Source: DAISWL01 sp036826375 (lineage in GTDB: Bacteria > Patescibacteriota > Saccharimonadia > Saccharimonadales > HK-STAS-PATE-42). Taken from it: a stretch of DNA of 36,980 bases. The stretch lies in NCBI GenBank assembly GCA_036826375.1, contig DAISWL010000008.1, positions 1 through 36,980 of the forward strand, read 5' to 3'. Position 1 is the first letter of the stretch, and every line of letters begins with the position of its first letter. A program made the translations under genes and the position numbers. Positions 31,537-36,980 of this stretch are shown here, piece after piece. Below the pieces are notes generated by a model. It saw nothing but the letters and a program-made list of their open reading frames with translations, was not told where the DNA came from and did no database searches.

Positions 31537-32592
31537 CTAATAAAAAGTTTGCTTATTATTGGTTAGATAGTAAAACTTTAAATATACGTTTCCGACCATA
31601 CTCCATAATAAATATTTTAAGGGTTTTATCGGTAAATCCCAAACTCCCGCCCAATCAGTTATATCTTTGTTGAAGCCTTGTTTAAACTTAGTGACGCTAT
31701 AGAATGGGTGAGATTGATCATCCTCCATTCCGGATGGAGTAGCTCCATGCATATCGTAACTAGTAACGCCTTTAAGTTTAAGCCATTTCATAATTTCCCA
31801 TTGTAATAGATAAGGGGCCATTAAATTAGATTTATCTCTGGTTGATCCCCCATCTTTATATAGGGCTTGTCCTCCTAAAAACTGGATGAATGCTCCAGCT
31901 AGAACTTTGCCGGTTTCATCCTTAGCGAAGAATATAGCTCCATCACCTAGTTCAATGAAGGATTTCCAGTATTTAAATAAATATTCTTTAGGCTTAATCT
32001 TAACTCCGGAGCGTTGTGACATTTGAAGCATCATCCTATACATAGTTTCTAGATTCTGATCAGTAGGTTTAACAGTGCCAACTTTGACCCCTTTTCTGGC
32101 ACTTAAACGAATGTTGTATCTAGTTTTTTGTTTGAAGCTATTTATTAAGTCCTCTTCGCTAGTTGAAATATTAATAATAATTGTAGAGGAGTTAGTTTGT
32201 ATTGCCCGAGCTGGCTTAAGATTGAATTGGTTTTTAATATCAACTAACTCATCTTTAGCGGCGTTAGGCTCAATCTTAATTAAGAAAATATTATTTTTAT
32301 TAGCCCAATATTTAAGCTTAGTGATAAGTTTAGGCAATTCATTAGAATTTATATTGGGCCCGCGAGCTATGTATCCAATATTGCCCAAAATTGGCACTTT
32401 CTTGGTCAGAACTAGAAATATATAAGCAACACCCCCATCGCTAAACTTAAGGTAGAAGGATTTCCAATTCTGATCTTTCTTTATTTCAGCCATTTGCTTA
32501 GAGTGAAACACGTTAGAGTTGTTCACCCCGTTAGTATTTACCATTTTTTGATTGATATGCTCTAAATCATCAATTTGCTCTAGAAGCTTCAT
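31537..32592 (-). CDS. FemABX-type aminoacyltransferase (peptidoglycan bridge), copy 2
   Basis: 351 aa with two GNAT-like subdomains. The FemABX pattern includes FKQKTRYNIRLSARKGVKV (about 155-173), GGQALYKDGGSTRDKSNLMAPYLLQWEIMKWLKLKG and YDMHGATPSGMEDD. The last lies where FemX has the YDF.G motif. These enzymes use aminoacyl-tRNA to extend interpeptide bridges on lipid II, outside any ribosome. The start codon overlaps the upstream fem stop (ATGA, 4 nt), showing tight coupling. A murE-like gene follows, fitting a wall-assembly operon. The amino acid donor cannot be read from sequence. Confidence 0.88.
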   Translation of the reverse strand: MKLLEQIDDLEHINQKMVNTNGVNNSNVFHSKQMAEIKKDQNWKSFYLKFSDGGVAYIFLVLTKKVPILGNIGYIARGPNINSNELPKLITKLKYWANKNNIFLIKIEPNAAKDELVDIKNQFNLKPARAIQTNSSTIIINISTSEEDLINSFKQKTRYNIRLSARKGVKVGTVKPTDQNLETMYRMMLQMSQRSGVKIKPKEYLFKYWKSFIELGDGAIFFAKDETGKVLAGAFIQFLGGQALYKDGGSTRDKSNLMAPYLLQWEIMKWLKLKGVTSYDMHGATPSGMEDDQSHPFYSVTKFKQGFNKDITDWAGVWDLPIKPLKYLLWSMVGNVYLKFYYLTNNKQTFY

Positions 32593-33464
32593 AGAAATTT
32601 GAACCTTTCGAATGAGCCAGCTAAATCTATAATTTGATTACCAAATTTAGTTTTGAAAATACTATGTTTGCCTTTTTCTTCTGAAAAACCCATGAAGTCT
32701 GCTTCATCTGCCAGCTTGTTGTTGAAAATATATTCAAACTGAGAGGCAGTAGCCAGGAAGCCTAAATGTAACTTACGCCCCTCTTCAGTCATGGCGGTAA
32801 ATACCAAATAGGCAACTTTCTTGATGCCCTTATCTGTACTAACTCGGCGAACATCCGAGAGTAAGAAGCAGTTTATTTCCTCAGTTTTAGAATCTTTAAC
32901 CACACTGAGTATTCCATGCTCTGCCAACTGGTAAAAATATTTCTTGGTTCGCTTAAGTTGATATCCCTTTAGTTGGCAGGATTGTTTGTAGATTTCATAG
33001 CAACGATCAATAACCTTAAGCTCTTGACCTCCTCCGTCACTTAAGTTTAATGGTTGGTGATGTTTAGATGCACTCCTGATGTAGCGTTTGGCTCTAGAGT
33101 TTGGTTCAAAACTTTGTTCAGTTACTATTGATGTTTTAGCATCTTGCGAGTACATTGTTGGCTTAAATCCCGCAGATTTTATTAAGCTTAAGGCTTCTGG
33201 TTCATCTTTGTAGATACGGTATAGATCTATCTTCACCTTTGTAAACTTGAAACTATTTATCCATTTGATAAAATTCTTGAGCCCATCTAGGTTCTCGAAG
33301 TTTGGACCATAAGGAATATAAATTATTCTGAACGGTCCGCGTCGAGTTAAGTTATAGCGACAACTAAAATCATCTCCCTGAAAGAAGTTGCTATCACCAT
33401 AATATTGATCTTGAGCTGGGCAATCGCTGGCCCACGGCTCTGTATTTATTTCAGATTCTTTCAT
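32589..33464 (-). CDS. FemABX-like aminoacyltransferase, copy 1 (divergent)
   Basis: 291 aa, shorter and more divergent than its neighbour. The N-terminal GNAT half starts with PWASDCPAQDQYYGDSNFFQGDD. The second half carries FEPNSRAKRYIRSASKH, the FemX-like basic segment, and AYLVFTAMTEEGRKLHLGFLATASQFEYI. The C-terminus KTKFGNQIIDLAGSFERFKFL matches the FemABX end pattern (K..FG). It probably forms a pair with the downstream fem protein, adding a different residue or acting as a partner subunit. It begins 25 nt after recA, without a clear Shine-Dalgarno. Confidence 0.75.
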   Translation of the reverse strand: MKESEINTEPWASDCPAQDQYYGDSNFFQGDDFSCRYNLTRRGPFRIIYIPYGPNFENLDGLKNFIKWINSFKFTKVKIDLYRIYKDEPEALSLIKSAGFKPTMYSQDAKTSIVTEQSFEPNSRAKRYIRSASKHHQPLNLSDGGGQELKVIDRCYEIYKQSCQLKGYQLKRTKKYFYQLAEHGILSVVKDSKTEEINCFLLSDVRRVSTDKGIKKVAYLVFTAMTEEGRKLHLGFLATASQFEYIFNNKLADEADFMGFSEEKGKHSIFKTKFGNQIIDLAGSFERFKFL

Positions 33465-33489
33465 TTTGTGATGATTAGTTATAACTGAT

Positions 33490-34515
33490 TTATTCTATTT
33501 CTGATTTTTGGACAGCTTCTCTGATTTGCTTTTCTACTTTTTTTGCTACTTCTGGTTTATCTTTTAGGTACTGTTTGGCAGATTCTTTACCCTGAGCTAT
33601 ATTTTCCCCTCCATATCCTATCCAGGCTCCAGCTTTAGTAAAGATGCCATGTTTAATGCCTAAATTAACCAAATCGGCTTCTCTGCTGATCCCTTGGTTA
33701 TACATAATATCAAACTCAGCGATTCTAAATGGCGGTGCTATCTTATTCTTTACAACCTTAACCTTGGTTTCACTGCCAGTTATTTGGTCACCCTGCTTGA
33801 TCTGACCAGTACGGCGTATGTCTAACCTCACACTACTATAAAATTTAAGCGCGTTGCCTCCGGTTGTAGTTTCAGGATTACCAAACATAACACCAATTTT
33901 CATTCTGATTTGATTAATGAAGATAACAGTAGCTTTAGATTTATTTATGATTCCGGTCAGTTTCCTCAGGGCTTGACTCATTAATCTGGCTTGAAGCCCC
34001 ATGTGGCTATCGCCCATATCTCCTTCTATTTCAGCTTGTGGCGTTAGCGCTGCCACACTATCAATTACAATCAGATCTACCGCGTTGCTTCTGACTAAGG
34101 TTTCAGTTATCTCTAGCGCCTGTTCGCCGTTATCTGGTTGCGATACAATTAATCCATCCGTATCGACACCTAGTCGGCGAGCGTACTGAGGATCAAGCGC
34201 ATGCTCCGCATCTATAAAAGCTGCTATTCCACCGGCTTTTTGTACTTCAGCAATTGCATGAAGTGTTAGCGTGGTTTTACCGCTACTCTCTGGGCCGTAT
34301 ATCTCTATAATTCTGCCTTTAGGGTAGCCTCCTCCTAGAGCTAGATCTAAACTTAAAGCACCAGAGCTAATAACTTCAACATCTGTATTTTTGCTATCGC
34401 CCAGCTTCATGATACTACCAGTACCAAATTGCTTGGTGATTTGTTCCATAGCTAAGCTTAAGGCTTGAGCCTTACCATCGTTATTACTATTTTTAGCTTT
34501 CACATCTTTAGCCAT
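33490..34515 (-). CDS. recA: Recombinase RecA
   Basis: 341 aa from the ATG at 34515, preceded by GGAGGG at 10 nt; a longer reading from 34593 would cover the promoter. Walker A is GPESSGKTTL, followed by DAEHALDPQYARRLGVD, the Walker B region LIVIDSVAAL, loop L1 EGDMGDSHMGLQARLMSQALRKL and loop L2 FINQIRMKIGVMFGNPETTTGGNALKFY. All are canonical. It drives strand exchange in repair and, in competent cells, integrates incoming DNA. An unusual neighbour set (fem, fem, murE) is co-directional downstream. No LexA-type box was noticed. An extended -10 TGTTATAAT lies at 34555-34563. Confidence 0.97.
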   Translation of the reverse strand: MAKDVKAKNSNNDGKAQALSLAMEQITKQFGTGSIMKLGDSKNTDVEVISSGALSLDLALGGGYPKGRIIEIYGPESSGKTTLTLHAIAEVQKAGGIAAFIDAEHALDPQYARRLGVDTDGLIVSQPDNGEQALEITETLVRSNAVDLIVIDSVAALTPQAEIEGDMGDSHMGLQARLMSQALRKLTGIINKSKATVIFINQIRMKIGVMFGNPETTTGGNALKFYSSVRLDIRRTGQIKQGDQITGSETKVKVVKNKIAPPFRIAEFDIMYNQGISREADLVNLGIKHGIFTKAGAWIGYGGENIAQGKESAKQYLKDKPEVAKKVEKQIREAVQKSEIE

Positions 34516-34554
34516 AATTGCTGAACCCTCCATTTTATACAAAATATTAATTCT

Positions 34555-34563
34555 ATTATAACA
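34555..34563 (-). promoter_or_regulatory. Extended -10 promoter of recA
   Basis: The minus strand reads TGTTATAAT, a perfect extended -10, leaving a leader of about 30-35 nt that holds GGAGGG. It lies directly after the hsp20 terminator. Confidence 0.55.
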
Positions 34564-34603
34564 CTGAAAAAAATAAAACGGCTCGGATCGCACCGAGCCG
34601 TTT
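34563..34603 (-). terminator. Rho-independent terminator of hsp20
   Basis: An 11-bp perfect stem (AAACGGCTCGG at 34576-34586 with CCGAGCCGTTT at 34593-34603) and a 6-nt loop. It is followed on the minus strand by a long U-rich tract (TATTTTTTTT). This is the clearest intrinsic terminator in the window and insulates hsp20 from recA. Confidence 0.92.
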
Positions 34604-34625
34604 ATTATATAAGCTCCAGAGATAA

Positions 34626-35111
34626 CTAACCTATAGAGATTTTTTTGGCATTATCAGTTTTTAATTTCTTAAATCTAATAATGAGAACACCCTGTTCTAG
34701 CTTGGCTTTAATATCCTCAGGCTCTTCTGATACCGGTACTGGTAGCTCTAGTACTCTTTCAAATTCGCCCCAATAACATTCTTGTAGATGATAGTTCTCG
34801 GCATCTACATCATCGCCACCGGCTAGGGTTCCCCTGATGGTTAAGATGTTGTCAGCTATGCTAACATCTAAATCGTCTTTATTAACACCAGCGGTTCTGG
34901 CTCTAACTATAAGCTCAGAGCTGGTTTCATAAAGGTCTACAGCCAAGGTTCCTAAGCCGTCTTCATCATCACCATCCCAATCAGGAGTGTCCGCCACTTT
35001 ACTAGCTAGTGATTCTTCCATCTCAGCCTCTTCGATAGTAGCCCCATCATCGAGAAAAGCTGCTGCCAACTCATCTTCTAATAATAAGTTGTCTTCATCT
35101 TTTTTTGCCAT
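34626..35111 (-). CDS. Hsp20/alpha-crystallin small heat shock protein
   Basis: 161 aa. An acidic N-terminal arm (about 1-50, Glu/Asp-rich) precedes the alpha-crystallin domain (about 52-145; LAVDLYETSSELIVRARTAGV, then LTIRGTLAG, then FERVLELPVPV). The conserved end of the domain is AKLEQGVLIIRFKK (the A-x-x-x-n-GVL motif). It acts as an ATP-independent holdase for unfolding proteins. The ribosome-binding site is strong (GAGGAGG about 8 nt upstream). It has its own promoter and terminator, so it is monocistronic. Confidence 0.93.
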   Translation of the reverse strand: MAKKDEDNLLLEDELAAAFLDDGATIEEAEMEESLASKVADTPDWDGDDEDGLGTLAVDLYETSSELIVRARTAGVNKDDLDVSIADNILTIRGTLAGGDDVDAENYHLQECYWGEFERVLELPVPVSEEPEDIKAKLEQGVLIIRFKKLKTDNAKKISIG

Positions 35112-35137
35112 TTTTTTGACTCCTCCTCATGAATAGA

Positions 35138-35194
35138 TCTTATTGATCTTTAATAAGATAGTTAGATTATAAATAAGATTGTTAATTTTTGCAA
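35138..35194 (-). promoter_or_regulatory. hsp20 promoter with downstream inverted repeat
   Basis: On the minus strand TTGCAA (35189-35194), a 17-bp spacer and a perfect TATAAT (35166-35171) form a strong sigma-70-type promoter. A 7-bp perfect inverted repeat with a 7-nt spacer (TCTTATT at 35138-35144, AATAAGA at 35152-35158) lies just downstream of the -10, over the transcription start, as expected for a repressor operator. It is not a canonical CIRCE element. Confidence 0.65.
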
Positions 35195-35226
35195 TTAAGC
35201 TATTTAAGTTTAGTAAAATATTAGAG

Positions 35227-35925
35227 ATGATTAACATGGATAAACTACTAAGCTTAATAGCTCCATCTACCTGCATATCTTGTTCTGTCGATGGTCTGCC
35301 CCTGTGTAAAAGGTGTTACCTAGCGTTTAATACTAAGGCGAGTGAATCTAGAAAGTGCATATTTTGCAACAAACATAATCAAGATGGCATATGTAGAATG
35401 TGCAACAATCAAACTGGTATAAACCAAGTTGTAATGCTTGGAGAGCATGAAGGTTATATCAAAAAGCTGATTTGGGATCTAAAATTTAATTCAAGTAGGG
35501 CTAATATTATTTGTTTGGCCGATTACCTACGGCTTGAATTGGCTAAGTTTGATAATTCTCGAGTAGTACTTATTCCCGCTCCAACTTCCCCCAAGAGGGC
35601 TCGCGCTAGGGGCTACGATCAGGCTAAGTTATTAGCTAAGAGCATCTCCGTAGCTAATAATAACTGGTTCTATGAAGATATATTAATTCGCACTAAAGAT
35701 TATGATCAAATAGGCTTAAACAAAGTTGACAGAAAAAATAAAACCAAAGATTTATTCGTGCTAGATCCAACAAAAAGATTAAACGCAGAGCAAGCAATAG
35801 CGATTATAGTCGACGATGTGGTCACTACTGGTTCAACTATTCGGGCGGCATCCAGGGCTATATATAATCTAGGCTTCGATTCTATAGTGGCTGCATTTCT
35901 AAGTCACAAATCACTTGAAACTTAA
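35227..35925 (+). CDS. comF: ComF family phosphoribosyltransferase-like protein
   Basis: 232 aa. The N-terminal zinc-finger region has four Cys pairs (CISC, CKRC, CIFC, CRMC). The PRT fold follows, with RGYDQAKLLAKSI and the PRPP-type loop IIVDDVVTTGSTIRAA, all typical of ComF/GntX. In naturally competent bacteria ComF acts in handling incoming single-stranded DNA, so it supports a capacity for DNA uptake. The start is chosen as ATG 35227 because TAAAAT ends 7 nt upstream (leaderless type); ATG 35236 is possible. The stop region is overlapped by TAAGCTTA (35923-35930). Confidence 0.9.
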   Translation: MINMDKLLSLIAPSTCISCSVDGLPLCKRCYLAFNTKASESRKCIFCNKHNQDGICRMCNNQTGINQVVMLGEHEGYIKKLIWDLKFNSSRANIICLADYLRLELAKFDNSRVVLIPAPTSPKRARARGYDQAKLLAKSISVANNNWFYEDILIRTKDYDQIGLNKVDRKNKTKDLFVLDPTKRLNAEQAIAIIVDDVVTTGSTIRAASRAIYNLGFDSIVAAFLSHKSLET

Positions 35926-35956
35926 GCTTAACATGCTACTATAATAGTAAAAGCTT

Positions 35957-36496
35957 ATGTTTGAATATGAATCTAACTCAGAGAACTCAAAAAGTTCCAA
36001 TAGCAATCAGTCAATAGAATACGATGACTTTGTTATAGATTGGCAATCTCCAGATTATAATATAGTTCAAAAAAGCAGGTTATGGTACGCAACTTTGTTG
36101 CTAATTAGTATTATTACAATTCTTGCCGCCATCTTATTTCAAGGATTCAGCTTAGTAGTAGTATCGGAAATTATTGCAATAATAGCCACTGTTATCGCTG
36201 TTTTTATAGCTTCAAACAAAAAGCCTCCTATCGCTAGATATTCTCTAAATCAACATACTCTAACCGTGAATAGTAAAACCTTCAACTTAGAAAGTTTTAA
36301 AAGCTTCAGTTTGGATGACAAATCTGGCAACGACGAAATAAACTTAATACCTAACAATGATTACGCTCCAACCATAAACTTAAGGCTCGAAGAAGAGACC
36401 AAACAGCAAGTATTCGATACTATATCAGAGGTAGTTCCTTATAGGCAAAATAAAGATAACTTTATCGACAGAATATCTTCCAAAATAAACTTATAG
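35957..36496 (+). CDS. Two-helix membrane protein, unknown function
   Basis: 179 aa. A polar Ser/Asn-rich N-terminus (1-45) is followed by two adjacent transmembrane helices (about 50-67 and 71-90). A cytoplasmic or exterior domain of about 85 residues, with beta-strand character (ARYSLNQHTLTVNSKTFNLESFKSFSL), completes it. The arrangement resembles membrane proteins with a PH-like domain after a helix pair, but no family was recognised. TATAAT lies 11 nt before the ATG and there is no Shine-Dalgarno. It sits 31 nt after comF. Confidence 0.65.
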   Translation: MFEYESNSENSKSSNSNQSIEYDDFVIDWQSPDYNIVQKSRLWYATLLLISIITILAAILFQGFSLVVVSEIIAIIATVIAVFIASNKKPPIARYSLNQHTLTVNSKTFNLESFKSFSLDDKSGNDEINLIPNNDYAPTINLRLEEETKQQVFDTISEVVPYRQNKDNFIDRISSKINL

Positions 36497-36815
36497 GATG
36501 TCATCTTGTGCCCTATAAATTAAGTTCTAGAAGCAGCATTATATAATAGATAAAGCTTGCCTAAGCCACATGACGGCTCCGGCAAAGTAAAACCTACCTT
36601 TTCGCCAAGTATATTATTACCCTAGTCTATCATCCAACAAAATGCATGTTTTGGTTCGCCATAGCCATGGCTATTGTTAGATGTACCATCTTTATGTTAG
36701 AATTATCCCTGTTTATAACCAGTTTTTCTGGTAAATAAAAGCACCTTATTAAACACTACACCGTTTGACGCTAGAAGTGCCTTAAAGTTTTCAAGAGCAC
36801 TTCTAATGTCAACGA
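36497..36815. other. Gene-free stretch with several palindromes upstream of tRNA-Arg
   Basis: 319 nt with no convincing gene. It holds a GCC-rich hairpin (TTGCC...GGCAA with inner GCC/GGC, about 36558-36587) and a perfect 14-bp palindrome ATAGCCATGGCTAT (36661-36674). It also has a small ACCAG/CTGGT hairpin near 36717-36731, and an 8-bp inverted repeat AGAAGTGC (36773-36780) / GCACTTCT (36797-36804) just before the tRNA. A possible extended -10 TGTTAGAAT is near 36698-36706. It may hold an unrecognised RNA or the tRNA operon leader. Confidence 0.4.
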
Positions 36816-36892
36816 GCACCCGTAGCTCAGCTGGATAGAGCGTTGGCTTGCGGAGCCAAAGGTCGTAAGTTCGAATCTTGCCGGGTGTACCA
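36816..36892 (+). tRNA. tRNA-Arg (anticodon GCG), CCA encoded
   Basis: 77 nt cloverleaf: acceptor GCACCCG/CGGGTGT with a G1-U72 wobble, D-arm GCTC/GAGC, anticodon stem TTGGC/GCCAA around the loop TTGCGGA giving anticodon GCG, T-arm GTAAG/CTTGC with loop TTCGAAT, then ACCA. GCG reads CGC and, by G-U wobble, CGU. Most bacteria use ACG, with A converted to inosine by TadA, for these codons. Confidence 0.93.
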
Positions 36893-36944
36893 AAGTAGTT
36901 CTTATAAACTTTTTTAAGTTAATGGTATGCTAAGCTTAATTTAC

Positions 36945-36980
36945 GGAGAGGTGACCGAGTGGTTGAAGGTACCGGTCTTG
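36945..36980 (+). tRNA. tRNA-Ser 5' half, cut by window edge (anticodon begins TG, probably TGA)
   Basis: The sequence from GGAGAGGTGACCGAGTGG onward (D-arm GACCGAGTGGTTGAAGG) and the anticodon stem start CCGGTCTTG match bacterial tRNA-Ser. The loop reads CTTG so far, placing T and G at positions 34-35, consistent with UGA. The variable arm and 3' half lie outside the window. Confidence 0.85.

Noticed and set aside
1..36980. CRISPR arrays, insertion sequences, prophage
   Set aside because: No regularly spaced direct repeats, transposase genes or phage structural genes were seen. The lysozyme domain in 13443-15140 is phage-related by family but sits in a T4SS operon.

Overview
The window looks like chromosomal DNA around the replication origin of a Patescibacteria/CPR bacterium, most probably a Candidatus Saccharibacteria (TM7) relative. 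This is an inference from four things: an AT-rich small-genome style, an archaeal-type non-discriminating AspRS, a chromosomal type IV secretion (T4SS) locus beside dnaA-dnaN-recF, and rnpA without rpmH next to it. TGA is used as a stop (for example at the fem/fem overlap), so the standard bacterial code applies.

Layout. 1-3422 (-): a large secreted beta-helix/DUF11-like surface protein whose C-terminus runs off the left edge. 3654-7641 (-): a DUF4190-like membrane protein, aspS and a lamin-tail-domain surface protein. 7821-12723: the origin region, with rnpA (-), a DnaA-box cluster, dnaA, an intergenic unwinding region (DnaA box, DnaA-trios, AT-rich stretch), dnaN, a small membrane protein and recF. 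12720-27422: a T4SS island. The minus strand carries four VirB2-like pilin-type proteins, a bitopic protein, a TraC-like protein, a VirB4 ATPase, a 1019-aa membrane protein ending in a VanY-type peptidase, a secreted protein with SGNH, lysozyme and NlpC/P60-like domains, and an Ig-like protein. The plus strand carries a VirB6-like protein and a PrgI/VirB3-like protein. No coupling protein or relaxase is visible. 27518-36496: a Fur-family repressor divergent from a ZIP metal transporter, GtrA, a HIT protein, a candidate structured ncRNA, a recA-fem-fem-murE-like operon, hsp20, comF and a small membrane protein. The right end has tRNA-Arg(GCG) and the first half of a tRNA-Ser.

How the genes fit together. 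The T4SS genes and the three sets of wall-cutting domains look like one envelope-spanning machine able to open peptidoglycan, which suits an epibiont attached to a host cell. The beta-helix and lamin-tail proteins are plausible surface or adhesion factors. murE-like and the two fem genes are wall-building counterparts.

Two window-wide patterns stand out. First, the 8-mer family TAAGCTTA/TAAGTTTA/TAAACTTA occurs about 74 times by hand count, where roughly 6 would be expected from base composition. It is dense in housekeeping genes and almost absent from the surface-protein and wall-hydrolase genes. Second, many genes have an extended -10 promoter only 5-8 nt before the start codon and no Shine-Dalgarno sequence, which implies leaderless mRNAs.
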